Of a stretch of DNA of 64,000 nucleotides, positions 51,755-62,640 are shown in pieces. Source of the DNA: Prorocentrum cordatum. Lineage: Eukaryota > Sar > Dinophyceae > Prorocentrales > Prorocentraceae. The stretch's first letter is position 1. Every line of letters begins with the position of its first letter. The notes below the pieces were generated by a model. The model was not told where the DNA came from, searched no databases, and saw nothing but the letters and a program-made list of their open reading frames with translations. Position numbers and translations under genes: made by a program. The stretch spans positions 169,001-233,000 of the forward strand of contig CAUYUJ010003892.1 of NCBI GenBank assembly GCA_963575745.1. Direction: 5' to 3'.

Positions 51755-53245
51755 CCAACAATGGAACATAATCAGAAACCTTACAAAAGAAAACATCAAG
51801 AAAACCTTACAATGGAAACCAATAAGAAAACCTTACAATGGAAAACAATAAGGAAACGTCTTGGGTACATGAAACGCTGGCAAAATTTGAAAAAACAAAA
51901 CAACAAAACAAAACAAAAAACAAAAAACGCTGGCAGGGACTGAAAACAACAAAAATCAAAGGTTTCGGGCGGATCTCGGCGGAGGGGGCCCGGTATGGAT
52001 TTCATTCCCCGTCCAGTTCCGCCCGAAACCTTTGATTTTTGTTTTTTTCTCAGTCCCTGCCAGCTTTTTTGTTTATATTAACAAAAAAGTGCCTGCCAGC
52101 GTTTCGTGTGCCCAAGACGTTTCCTGATTGTTTTCCATTGTGAGGTTTTCTGAATGTTTTCCATTGTAAGGTTTTCTCATTGTTTTCCATTGTACGGTTT
52201 CCTCATTGTTTTCCATAGTAAGGTTTTCATATTGTTTTCCATTGTAAGGTTTCTTATTGTTTTCCATTGTAAGGTTTCTGATTGTTTTCCATTGTAAGGT
52301 TTTGTGATTGTTCTCCATTGTAAGGTTTTCGTATTGTTTTCCATTGCACGGTTTCCTCATTGTTTTCCATAGTAAGGTTTTCATATTGTTTTCGAATGTA
52401 AGGTTTTCTTATTGTTTTCCTGTGTAAGGTTTCTCTTGTTGTTTTCCATTGTTGGGCGGATTTCGGCGGAGGGTCCGAAACCTTTGATTGTTGGTTTGTT
52501 CCAGTCCCTGCCACCGTTTTTTTGTTTGGTTTGTTTGTTTCTTCCGTCCCTGCCAGCGTTTCGTGTACCCAAGACGTTTTCTTATTGTTTTCCATTGTAA
52601 GGTTTCTTATTGTTTTCCATTGTAAGGTTTTCTTAATGGTTTCCAGTGTAAGGTTTTGGTATAGTTTTCCATTGTAAGGTTTTCGTATTGTTTTCCAGTG
52701 TAAGGTTTTCTCATTGTTTTCCATAGTAAGGTTTTCTTATTGTTTTCCATTGTAAGGTGTTCTTATTGTTTTCCAGTGTAAGGTTTCTCTTGTTGTTTTC
52801 CATTGTTGGGCGGATTTCGGCGGAGGGTCCGAAACCTTTGATTTTTGGTTTGTTCCAGTCCCTGCCAGCGTTTTTTTTTGGGGGGGTTGTTTCAGTCCCT
52901 GCCAGCGTTTCGTGTACCCAAGACGTTTTCTTAGTGCGTTCCATTGTAAGGTTTTCTTATTGGTTTCCATTGTAAGGTTTTCTCATTTGTTTCCATTGCA
53001 AGGTTTTCTTATTGTTTTCTGTTGTGAAGTTTTCTTGTTGTTTCCCATTGTAAGGTTTTCTTATTATTTTCCATTGTACGGTTTTGATTGTTTTCCATTG
53101 TACGGTTTCTGATTGTTTTCCAGTGTAAGGTTTTCTTATTGCTTTCCAGTATAGTATGCCTTATCGTTTTTTGATTGTACTCGTTCTCATTATTCTTGCT
53201 TGTATGGATTTCTTATTGTGTTTGATTGTACGGTTTTCCTCGGTT
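51755..53245. repeat. 25-bp AT-rich satellite, right block with orientation switch
   Basis: Satellite units continue in the left-block orientation at 51755-51860, then a module (51860-51990), then the same module and units in reverse complement from 52018 to about 53245. Unit in the second orientation: ttgttttccattgtaaggtt followed by ttctta. A module of about 140 bp (gggcggatttcggcggaggg to ccaagacgttttc) recurs at 52453-52580 and 52807-52935, giving a higher-order period of about 355 bp. Confidence 0.9.
51929..52063. repeat. Perfect-core inverted repeat at the satellite switch point
   Basis: Arms 51950-51973 and 52018-52041 are perfect 24-bp complements. With mismatches the arms extend to 51929 and 52063 (about 45 bp), around a 44-bp loop. 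This is the symmetry centre of the satellite inversion. Confidence 0.9.
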
Positions 53246-54504
53246 TTTTGTTTTGTTTTGCAAACGTTCTTGCAATAGCATGTGATCAACATCTACATCA
53301 ACATATGAACGAACTTCTTCGTTTAAAGCTCTCGGGCTTGCATTTGTGAAGAAGGGGTCCCCGTGGGGGGGGGCTACCATATAGATACCCCCACCCCTCA
53401 TCGATACATATATAGTGCTGCCTTTGCTTCTCACTTGGTGGTGTACGCTGTCAGCTCGATCTGCGGTTTACGATCGAGTATGTTTACGTGCAGGTATAGG
53501 ATCTACACATACGCACTGTCGGCATATCTCTATACAAGAGTGGTGGCAACTCAAGTGCATTCCATATGGTCCCACATGTTGTCTCTGTCCTCCCTGGCTA
53601 TATACTCTATCAGTGTGACCGTGGCTGCAAGTACTATCTCCCTCTTTTTCTTTATTCTGTCTCTGCTCATAATATCTCTCTCTAAACTTGTAAACCTGTA
53701 GGTATGTATCTACCTTCCGGCTTCAGATTTATTAGTCTAGGCACCCTCTTAATTCGCGATGTTTTTTGCCATATATATATATATATACACAACCCTTTTG
53801 TTTGTCTCACTTCAACTCAGCGCTCTATCGTCTGATCTGCACCCTCTATTCTCCATGATCGATTCTGGCAATCTGACCCTGGTCGCAATCGTCTGAGCAC
53901 GTTGCTGCCACGAATAAACTCGAGACCCCGGAAACCGTACTCAGCCAGAAATCCCGGAACCAGGAGCCCCAGATCGCGGCCGCCCACCGAACTCGGCCGG
54001 GAACCGTGAACCCAGGAATCCGTCGGGCCTCAAGAGACGGGGGTCAATGCAAACGGGGTCAGTCAGAGTGCCGGATCTTGCAGGATCCGGCAGGGCTAAG
54101 GGCGCACTGACCCGGGCTTGGGCGCAGGATCCTGCAGGATTTTACAGGAGCCTGCAAGGCCTGACTGACCCCTGGCTGGATTGACCCGGGTCAGCAAGTC
54201 CCCGAATCTGGCAGCCTACCGAAATCGACCCGGGTGTTCCGCCAGAGGTTGGAGCTGAGAGCCAGGGCCGCCTGCCGGAATCGGCCTCCAGAGCAAGCGC
54301 TGATCGGGGGGTGAGAGCTTCAGATAATTCAGCGCAGTCGGACCATCGATCCCATCTTTCTGTGGCAATCTTCGATACGGATCGATCCGTTACGAGAGAA
54401 ATCCTGGAGGCCTCGCGCGGCACGCAATAGTTCAATTTTTTAGGCCACGTGTCCGCTCCGCAAGGGATGGGTCGACGTTCGCGCGGCGACGCTCTGGCGT
54501 ACGT
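53246..54504. other. No recognisable gene
   Basis: AT-richer at first (short AT run at 53773-53787), then GC-rich. A cluster of gcaggatcc and tgacccgggt words lies at about 54080-54200. The edge 53352-53380 is the reverse complement of the segment near 42860. No protein family is recognised. Confidence 0.45.
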
Positions 54505-54553
54505 AAAGCCGACGTAAATCCGACGTAAGCCCGACGCACATCCGACGTAAATC
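54505..54553. repeat. 11-bp tandem repeat
   Basis: About four copies of CCGACGTAAAT with variants. Confidence 0.7.
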
Positions 54554-54856
54554 TGATCTCAAGTTGCCGCGCGACGCCTCCATGATGTTTCTCGTAAGAT
54601 CCGCGAGGGCCCTGGGACCCGAAGCCATGCGAGCGCCGTAATGATGCGACGCCGTGATCTCAGGGATGAAGCTGGATATACGTGGGGCGCTCCAGGGAGG
54701 GCCCTGCCTTCGGCGCACCCTCGCCCTCGGCGGGAGGTGGCGGGAGTAGAGCGGCGGCTGGCCCGCCGGGGGAGGCATGCGGAGGGTGGCCGAAGTGGAA
54801 GCGAGGCGCCGACATCTTTCAGAGGAGGACAGGGTAGTTTCGGATGCCGCTGCGCT

Positions 54857-54981
54857 TGCCTCGTTTTCCCCTTCTTGGGCCTCCTGGGAGGCCCTCGTCG
54901 CCACCGCTGGGTTCGCCCTGAACATGTGGTCAGAACACACCCCGGGAGAGGTCCGGGGCGCAGCGGGATCCGTATCTTTTT
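54857..54981 (+). repeat. Interspersed repeat family B, copy 3
   Basis: Same family as 11096-11214 and 25390-25516. Closest to copy 2 up to ccaccgctgg, then diverged through gaacatgtggtcagaacaca, then again close at cccgggagaggtccgggg. Confidence 0.75.
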
Positions 54982-55039
54982 GTTTCGGCAATCTTCGGAT
55001 CCAGGTCTTTCAGGATCGGCTACATGACGCGGCGCTTGG

Positions 55040-55130
55040 GAGCCTCTTGGGGGCCTCTTGGGGCTTCCTGGGCGCCTCTTGGGGGCCTGTTGGGGCACTC
55101 TTGGGAGCTTTGGGGGCCCTCTGGGAGGTG
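55040..55130. repeat. TCTTGGGGGCC-type short tandem repeat
   Basis: Irregular 12-18-bp units of cttgggggcc. The same word family, in reverse complement, dominates 62860-64000. Confidence 0.7.
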
Positions 55131-55389
55131 TGGACGGGGAGGGTGGCCAGGAGACTTTCTGGCGCTCGGCCCTTCTGCGGCCGGGCGCTCTGGGCTTCCA
55201 GATTCTGTCCCAGGCGCGCCGCCTCCGGGCGTCCCGCATGCGAGTCCAGCCGTGTGGGTTTCCAGCTTCCTGGCAGGATGACTTCGTCAAGAGCCGACGG
55301 TCTTGCCGCCATTTTTGCTCAGGCCAGTTAGGTTCCAGAAGTTTCAAGTTGAACGGCTAGGCGTTTATGCTTCGTCGCGGCGGGGAAAT

Positions 55390-56110
55390 AAAACCAGTCA
55401 TCGTCCTCCTCCTCCGCGTCCGCGTGCACCTCCTCCTCCTCCTCCTCCTCATCCTCCTCCTCTTCCGCCTTCGCCTTCTTTCTCAACTCTCCTACCCCTC
55501 CTGGTGGTCCTCTTCTTCCTCAGCCCCCTGTTCTTGCTGTTGCCTGGAGTCACGCAGGTCCCTTTTGGGGCTGGTGCCGGCTGACGGCCGAGGTCTGCCC
55601 AGCACAGCTCAGCAGCGGGCGGCCCTGGGCGCGCAACGCTCGTCGCCGCAGAGTGCAGCGGGGGGGCCCGCGGCCCCCCTGCCACTTTCGCGTCAGGGTT
55701 GCTTATTCGCGTGAGCTCCTCGACCATCCTCCTCCGCCTCCTCCTCCTCCTCGATCCTGCGCCTTCTCCTCGTCCTCCTTCTCCTCCTCCTCCTTCTCCT
55801 CCTCCTCCTTCTCCTCCTCCTTCTCCTCCTCCTCCTCCTCCTCCTCCTCCTCCTCCTCCTGCCTCTCCTTTCCCTCCTCCCTCCGAATCGGCAGCGGACT
55901 TCTCTTGCCCCTTGGCGGGCCGTCTGTCGTCCCCTGCTCCGGGCCGCCCAGCCTCTCTCTTTGAGCTGGTTTGCTCCTCCTTCCTCCTCCTCCTCCTCCT
56001 CCTCCTCCTCCTCCTCCTCCTCCTCCTCCCTCCTCCCCCTCCTCCTCCTCCTCCTCCTCCTCCTCCTCCTCCTCCTCCTCCTCCTCCTCCTCCTCCTCCT
56101 CCTCCTCCTC
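55390..56110. repeat. (TCC)n arrays left of a LINE fragment
   Basis: TCC arrays at about 55400-55465, 55730-55860 and 55975-56110 are separated by unique sequence. They run directly into the LINE fragment open frame. Confidence 0.85.
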
Positions 56111-56112
56111 CT

Positions 56113-57617
56113 TCCTTCGCCACCAGAAGGGAACCCTCCTCGCCTTCCTCACCCAGAGTATATGGACTATGGACAGAGCCAAGGCAGCAGGATATGAAGT
56201 CGAGACGGGCTGCGAGTGCGGCCACCATTCGGACAACCTCGGCCACCGCATACTTTACTGCCCGAAGACAGAGAATCTCAGAACCACTCACTTCTCGGCA
56301 GCGGAGCTTCAGAATTTAAGAGAGCCTCCTCCCCAGACCCTGCCCCAGTATCTCGGTTTCCAGCTGGTTCCCGAGTATCGTGGAGAGAATCCTCCTGGTT
56401 CGGGCCTGGAGTTTGGGGAGTTTTGGTGTGCTCAGGAGGGGATCACCCCGCAGGAGGCTTTCAGCGAAGGGGAGGTGTATATAGATGGTAGTTGCACCAA
56501 CCACGGTCACTATGTTTTCAACGCCGCAGGTTTCGCGGTTGTCTGTATGCGTAACGGTGAAGCTTTCGCCCATTTCAGTGGCCGAGTCGGCCAGATGTTT
56601 TTACAAACCTCGGGTGCCGCGGAGCATTTGGCCGCTGTTGCGGCCAGTATTCTTTCTAGGGATGTGGAAGTCATTTACTCTGATTATAAAGGAGTTTTGT
56701 CTCTGCACCAAGGGTCTGAGTACCCTCGGCACAACGTGTGGGCTGGGTGTAAGGTCTTGGCTGGCAGGAGCCAGTTCCCCCTCGGCCAGCGCCTGCGCAA
56801 GGTCAAGGCCCACCAAGACTTGCAGGCCCTCTCAGAAGGCAGTGAAGAGAGAAGGTTGGCCGAAGGTAATAGTACTGCTGACCGCATTGCCAAAGCAGCC
56901 GTTTTTAAAGGAATGCAGCCCAGTGAAGCAGAGAAAAGTGATTTCACTGACAGTCGGAAGTTTATCGTGCGATATTTGAAGTATGTTGCGCAGGCTCTGG
57001 GAGAGTGGCCCGCGATCGCCCCCCACCGCAACAAAGCTTTGGCCGCCCCAGAGAAGAGTTTTTCTCCCCCCACGGGTGCCGCCTCTGCCCTTTCGTCGTG
57101 GACGCCGCCGTCGTCGGTCGAGCCTCCCCCCCCTCCGCCTCCGCCTGTGCCCCAAGAGGAGCCCAGAGAGCCCTTCAGGTACCACACTTGGGCTCTCATT
57201 CACCAGTATCACAGGTGCATCCTGTGTAGAGTGCAGACCAAGTCTTTCAAACAGCGGGGAGTCTTACAGGCCCAGCATTGCCCAGGCCACTGTAAGCAGC
57301 TCTCCGATCTTGTGCATGATAATAAAGGCCACGATTTGTTTTACTACGAGCACCTTGATCACCCGACGAGTATCTTGGTTTGCCATAAGTGTGGATCCTT
57401 CTCTGAAGGGTTGGGTCGAGGGCTCGCTAGTGCGTGCAGCACTAGAGTGAGCCACCAAGGAGCGGCCACTCAGCTAGCCCGCGTCCAGGAGGGTCGAGAT
57501 CCCAAGGGCACAAAGTCGTCCCCGATCGTTTTTAAGACCCCCGCTATTCCCCTGGCCCAGTTGGTGCGCGAGGAGCGTGCCAAGACCCAGGGAGAGGAGG
57601 CACTAAGCCCTCCATAG
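56113..57617 (+). CDS. LINE 3' fragment: zinc finger, RNase H, C-terminal Cys/His region
   Basis: An uninterrupted frame of about 500 codons continues out of a TCC array, so its 5' end is truncated and no native start exists. CECGHHSDNLGHRILYCP is a CCHC-like finger. RNase H follows: VYIDGSCTNHGHY (Asp, 56484), GAAEHLAAVAAS (Glu, 56622), VIYSDYKGVLSLH (Asp, 56682), and NSTADRIAKAAV (Asp, 56880), giving all four catalytic residues. A Pro-rich linker leads to Cys/His pairs (CILCRVQTK, HCPGHCKQL, CHKCGSFSE) that may be another zinc-binding module. This is the C-terminal half of a LINE ORF2 of a different type from the 33.6-kb LINE, since RNase H is C-terminal here. The open frame suggests a fairly recent insertion. 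Confidence 0.8.
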
Positions 57618-57669
57618 TCGGCCGCGCTCTCTCGCGGCGGACATCGAACACCCCCAAGCCATGTGCGTG

Positions 57670-58100
57670 TCCTCCTCCTCCTCCTCCTCCCCCCCTCCTC
57701 CTCCTCCTCTCCTCCTCCTCTCCTCCTCCTCCTCCTCCTCCTCCTCCTCCTCCTCCTTCTCCACCCCCTTCTCCTCTCCATCCTCCTCCTCCTTCCTCCT
57801 CCTCCTCCTCCTCCTCTCCTCTCCTCCTCCTCCCCTCCTCCTCCTCCTCCTCCTCCCCCTCCTCCTTCTCCACCCCCTTCTCCTCCTGCACTCCACCCTC
57901 CTCACTTCCTCCTCCTCTCTCCTCCTCCTCCTCCTCCTCCCTCCTCCTCCTCCTCCTCCTCCTCCTCCCTCCTCCTCCTCCTCCTCCTCCTCCTCCTCCT
58001 CCTCTCTCCTCCTACTCCTACTCCCTTCCTCCTCCTCCTCCTCCTCCTCCTCCTCCCCCCTCCTCCTCCTCCTCCTCCTCCTCCTCCTCCTCCTCCTGGA
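57670..58100. repeat. (TCC)n array right of the LINE fragment
   Basis: Near-continuous TCC/CTCCT repeats. The LINE fragment lies between this and 55390-56110. Confidence 0.9.
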
Positions 58101-58354
58101 ATCGCTGGAATCTGCCTCCTGCTCCTCCTCCTCGTCCTCCTTCTCCCTCTCCTGCTTCTCCTCCTCTGGTGCCTCCGGGAGGCAGGCCTCGCCTCCACTG
58201 CGAGGCATGGGTGGGAAGGGCCCGCCGAGAGTGGCGAGGTCGTCGAGGCTCGGGGGGGGGGTGGCGTCGAGGGTCGAGGCTCCAAGGTATCTTTTCCCCA
58301 ATCAGTGCTTGCACTGAAGGGGTCCTAGCGGAAGATGAAAGGTTTGGCGAAAGT

Positions 58355-58455
58355 TTCCCGGGTTCCCGGTTTCGGGTTCCCGGGTTCCCGGTTATTGGTT
58401 CCAGGCCAGTTTCGGTGGGTTCTGGGTTCTTGGGCTCCCAGATTCCCGGTTGATC
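58355..58455. repeat. GGGTTCCCGG minisatellite
   Basis: Degenerate copies of gggttcccgg, partly palindromic. Unit length varies between 9 and 13 bp. Confidence 0.7.
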
Positions 58456-59689
58456 TCCTCAGGGAAAACCATTCACTGATTTGGTTTGATTCCTCTTCTT
58501 CTCACCATCTTCATGTTGAGTGGTCTGCCTAGGGTGACGCGGTGCAGATCTGTTTTTCGGCACGGCTCAGGTGTGCGCGTTCGAGACGCGCTTTGGCCCG
58601 CATTTGCTACAGGTTACAGGGTGTCTCGTCGGGCGTCGGCTCGGGCAAGGGAGCGGGCACTTGCAGTGCACGCTCCTCCTCTCCTCGTTGGAGGTGCATT
58701 CCCCGCTCTGACCCGCACCTGATGTGCCTGCGCGTGGTGCGTGACCAGGGGCCGACGCCGCACCTCCGAGCTTCGCCGGGCCGGGCGGACCACGCGACGG
58801 TGCGAGCTGGGCTGCGGCTGCGCGCAAGCGCGTGCCCGTTTTTGTTCGCAGATTCTGGCAAGGCTACCTGCATGGAGGGGAGGGGGCGGGGGTGGCGAGG
58901 CCCGAAAGGAAATCTGCACCCCACGCAAGCCAGAACTCCTTTGCACGCCGTTTCGGCCCAGCGCTGTTTGACAAAGCGGCGTAGGGAAGGGGAGGGGGGG
59001 AATACCGCGCAAGGCAAGTGAACTTGCCAGAATCTAAACAGACATACGCTCTCCTCTGACGATGCCCGCCCCTTCTATGGAGCCCTGGTTTTCTCCGGCG
59101 TTCGCACTACTGGAGCAACGCCAGGGGGTGATGGACGCTTCCTTGCGGCTTCCTGACATGTGTTCGTACATCCCTGGCGGTCTTCCAGCCACGATATGCC
59201 CTCTAGCAGCTGCGCCTCGCCGAGGGCGTCCCGAGGGTCTTCGGGTCGCCCCGATCGGCCGCTGGAAGCGCGAGGCACGGCCCGAAAACCCTGGCTCGGG
59301 GGGGGGGGAGCGCGTCGACCCCCGGTCGCCCACTCTCGTCGTCGACCGGGGGGTCCCATGACCAGCCCACCCCGCCCACGAGCGTGCGACCTCGCTGTCG
59401 AGAGCCTATGGCGCCGATCTATCGGCGATGCATCGCCGACTCCAGGCCGACGTGTCCCCCGCGAGCCCGTCCCCCAGTGCGTTCCCCTTCGATTGAGACG
59501 TGGAAGCTGAGCCTGACCGACCACGCGGCATGCCTGACTCTGGCCCAGATGGCCGCCCCCACAAGACAAAAACAGTGTCGTCCCTCCCTGCCCTCCTCCT
59601 CCGCCTTCCTCCCTGCTCCTCCTCCTCCTGTTCCTCGATGCTCTTCGATCCTCCTCGATCCTCCTCCTCACCCTGCGTCCTCCTCCTCT
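58456..59689. other. No recognisable gene
   Basis: GC-rich with several open frames but no domain. A word cluster around gatgcatcgccga at 59417-59440 resembles part of the 96-bp repeat at 7945-8135. Confidence 0.4.
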
Positions 59690-59733
59690 TCCTCTTCCTC
59701 CCCTCCTCCTCCTCCTCCTCCTCCTCCTCCTCC

Positions 59734-59774
<41 letters not shown>

Positions 59775-59843
59775 TTCATCATCAGCATCATCAGATTCCT
59801 CCTCTTGTTCCTGTTCATCTCCTCGTCTTCGTCCTCGTCCTCC

Positions 59844-59874
<31 letters not shown>

Positions 59875-59875
59875 C
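59690..59875. repeat. TCC and ATC microsatellites
   Basis: A TCC array passes into (ATC)n at 59733-59775 and again at 59843-59870. Confidence 0.9.
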
Positions 59876-59978
59876 TTCCCCAGTCCCACGCTATCGTGAT
59901 TTGTCCGCAACGTGGTCTCCAGAGGTCTCGACCCACTCTCTGGGACGGGCGTTTGATCCTGATTCGTTTTCTTTCGCG

Positions 59979-59979
<1 letters not shown>

Positions 59980-60021
<42 letters not shown>

Positions 60022-60086
60022 ACAAAAAAAAAAGAGAGAGAGAGAGAAAAAAAAAAAAACAAAAAAAAAAAAAAAAAAAAAAAAAA
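59980..60086. repeat. GA and poly-A simple repeats
   Basis: (GA)n with A-rich interruptions ends in a run of more than 20 A. It is not attached to any recognisable retroelement 3' end. Confidence 0.85.
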
Positions 60087-60434
60087 TGCCCATGCTTGTT
60101 TTTCACCACGCAGGGTCCTCCACCGTGCTCTCCTCCCCGCCCACGAACCCCCCCCCCGAGCCAGTCCCCCCAATGGTCCCGCCTCATCCCAGGAGCGGGG
60201 TGCACGGGGCCGCGGGCGTCTCGGGCTGGTTCAGCGCCCGTCCAGCCTCGGGATCCTGCGCGTGTTTCGCAAACTTCTGTGGCGCATTCTGGGGGGGAGG
60301 GGGCGCTGAGGGGTCGTCCCCCTCGACGTGGCGAGCCCCTTGGTGGTGATCCCCCCCTGTGGCGCTGCCTGGGAAACCAGCCTTCCATCGTGGGCGGCCA
60401 CAGAGGGGGGGGGGGGGGGGGATGACTGGGGCGT
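60087..60434. other. No recognisable gene
   Basis: GC-rich with C-runs and a G-run near 60407-60420; nothing identified. Confidence 0.4.
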
Positions 60435-60546
60435 AGATATCATGGCCAGGGCCATACTGTCTCTCCGAGTTTATGCCCCCCCCCCCTTTTTCTTTCACGC
60501 GTCCCCTGGCCCCCCCCCTCGTCCGCGCACATGCCTCGGGCCATGA
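60435..60546 (+). repeat. Interspersed repeat family C, copy 2
   Basis: Matches 32269-32395; see that entry. The end (gcctcgggccatgat) recurs at 60749 with the following acgagcccc, as a partial third copy. Confidence 0.65.
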
Positions 60547-60914
60547 TTTACGAGCCCCCATATCGGACGCCCTCTGACGGGGCCAGCACGAGGATGAATC
60601 CGTTCCCCAGCATTCTGGCACGCTCTCAGAGCGTCCCGGAACGCTCTCGGGAGGCCGTGGCGCCCGACGCATCTTCCAGAGCTGCCGGCTTTCAGAGATT
60701 CTTGATGCATCCTCACGCGATGTCGTGCTCGTCCCAGTTTCGCCTTCTCGGGCCATGATTCACGAGCCCCCCTCTTGGACGCCCCCTCCCCGTCGGACGT
60801 CCCCGTTCTCGTCGTCGCGGCCGTGATCGCGGTGCGGTGGCCTCCGAGGGGCCCGCGCGGTGCCGGTGTCGGGCGCGGGCGCTGCCCCCGTGGTATGCGC
60901 GGAGGGGTCGGGGC

Positions 60915-60959
60915 GCGTCGGCGTCCGTCGTCGTCGTCGCCGGCGTCGTCGTTGCCGGT

Positions 60960-61020
<61 letters not shown>

Positions 61021-61080
61021 CCTCCGCCGCCGCCGTCGTTGTCGTCGTCCTCGTCGGCATCGTCGTCGTCGTCGTTGCCC
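60915..61080. repeat. (CGT)n microsatellite
   Basis: GTCGTC units with gccggtgtc interruptions. Confidence 0.85.
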
Positions 61081-61179
61081 CCTTCCTCCCCCTTCCTCTC
61101 CGCCCCCCCCTCCTCCGAGGGAGGGGGGGGGGGGGCGGAAAGGAAGGGGGCAAGGACGGACGAGGAAGGGGCGGCGAAG

Positions 61180-61255
61180 ACAGGAGAAGGAGGAGGAGGA
61201 GGAGGGAGGAGGAGGAGGAGGAGGAGGAGGAGGGAGGAGGACGGGGGGTAGAAGA
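61180..61255. repeat. (GGA)n microsatellite
   Basis: Short GGA array. Confidence 0.85.
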
Positions 61256-61369
61256 CGGAGGAGGACAGGAAGGAGCCAGATGAGGAGTCGAAACGGTGAG
61301 GGAGGAAGGGGCAGTGAGGAGCAAACAGGAAGTTCGATGAAGAGAGGATGAGGACGACAACGACAAGTA

Positions 61370-61468
61370 GAGAGTGAGAGGGAGAGAGAGAGAGAGAACA
61401 GGAGAAAAGAGAAGAGGAGATATGAGAACACAATATGAGAACGGAAAGCGAGAAGCAAGGTGATATAT

Positions 61469-61499
<31 letters not shown>

Positions 61500-61565
61500 A
61501 ACAAAAATAGATAGAGAGAGAGAAAGAGAGAGAGAGAGAGATACACATACATTCACATATTTATA
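61370..61565. repeat. (GA)n and GATA-rich simple repeats
   Basis: GA runs are broken by tgatatatatagatag and acacatacattcac. Sequence type is the complement of the CT/TA mosaic at 42140-42875. Confidence 0.85.
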
Positions 61566-61949
61566 GATATAACTATGAACAAGACTGCATTGTCGCTTCG
61601 CGCCATGCACCTTGGTCCGATAAGTGGACGGTGCAGGCAGACTGAGAGAGGTAAACCGATCAAGACAGAAATCTTTTCTGGTGACCGATGTCGCCAACAC
61701 CGTGGTTACATTGTTTGTTGTTTCTTTCCTTATGTTTGTCTTCGTCCATTTTCTCTTCCTCATTCTCGAGTGAATTAGCATACGTATGCTTCTTGGTCCT
61801 CTTCTGATTCGCTCGCGAAAGCCCCTTCGTGGCGAATCTTTGGAGAGCTTCGCGGAAGCATTTTTAGGGCTCTTTGTGAGCCTCTGGAGGCGGCCGTGGC
61901 GCCTTTCGGCGACCAGTGGGGAGGTCCTCGAGCCACCATACCGGGAGTC
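61566..61949. other. No recognisable gene
   Basis: No protein family. The right part begins to resemble the tandem repeat that follows. Confidence 0.4.
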
Positions 61950-62640
61950 GTGGTTACAGATCACGCGTTGCATTCTTGGGGAAGTTGTCTTGAAGACAAG
62001 TTGGGGCCCCGGCAAGGCCGCCCGTGGGCAGTTCGGGGACCGTCTTGGGCCCATGAGGGGCCCTCTTGGGCTGCCAAGATGACCGTATGACTTGTCTTGG
62101 AGTGGTGTTCTGTGTTTTCCAGCGATCTCGGACGCTTGGAAGCCTGCATGAGCGAGTCTCAGAACATTTAAAACAATAGAAAGTCAATGTGTTTTCCAGT
62201 TTCGAGAGCCTCTTCCTTGTGACATTCGGGCCGTGTTCGGGCGTCCAGCGGTGGTCTGGGCCGCTCGATGCCATCTTCGATAGTTTTGCGAGTCTCTTGG
62301 GCCTTGTGCCGATTGTTTGCAGTCATTTTGGGCCAGTCATGGGTCGCCTGTGGGCAGTTTGGGGACCGTCTTGGGCCCTCATGTGACCGTGTTGGATTGT
62401 CTGGAGGCCCGCTTGCGCCGTTTCGGACTTCAATGGTTTTCCAGCGTTCTCGGACGCTTGGAGGCCCGAGTGAGCGAGTATCCGAACATTATACGAAAAA
62501 CCATATGCAAATCAATATACTTTTGGATCGAACGCCTCGTGGGGTGACATTCGCGCCGTCTTCGGGCGTCTGGCGGGGGTCAAGGGCAACGTGAAACCAT
62601 CTTCGACCGCCTTGGGCGTCTCATGGGATTGCCACCCGCC
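61950..62640. repeat. About 326-bp tandem repeat, two units
   Basis: Matching points: gggcagttcggggaccgtcttgg-type words at about 62027 and 62352; tttccagcg with ctcggacgcttgga at 62117 and 62441; gtgacattcg with ttcgggcgtc at 62219 and 62546. The period is 324-328 bp. Its reverse complement shares words with the repeat at 62860-64000. Confidence 0.8.

Noticed and set aside
52073-52970. NGKQYENLTMEN-type repeat proteins
   Set aside because: Translation of the 25-bp satellite in reverse orientation.
55300-55323. gccgccatttttgctcagg resembling a spliced leader
   Set aside because: Several mismatches and no retroelement begins here; could be a remnant but unsupported.
55703-56251. Glu/Gly-rich minus-strand frames
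   Set aside because: Translation of TCC arrays opposite the LINE fragment.
60059-60086. Poly-A tract as a retroelement tail
   Set aside because: No coding or repeat element with a defined 3' end precedes it; it continues a GA/A-rich simple repeat.
60760-62054. Asp- and Ser-rich minus-strand frames up to 519 codons
   Set aside because: Built from CGT, GGA and GA microsatellites without conserved sequence.
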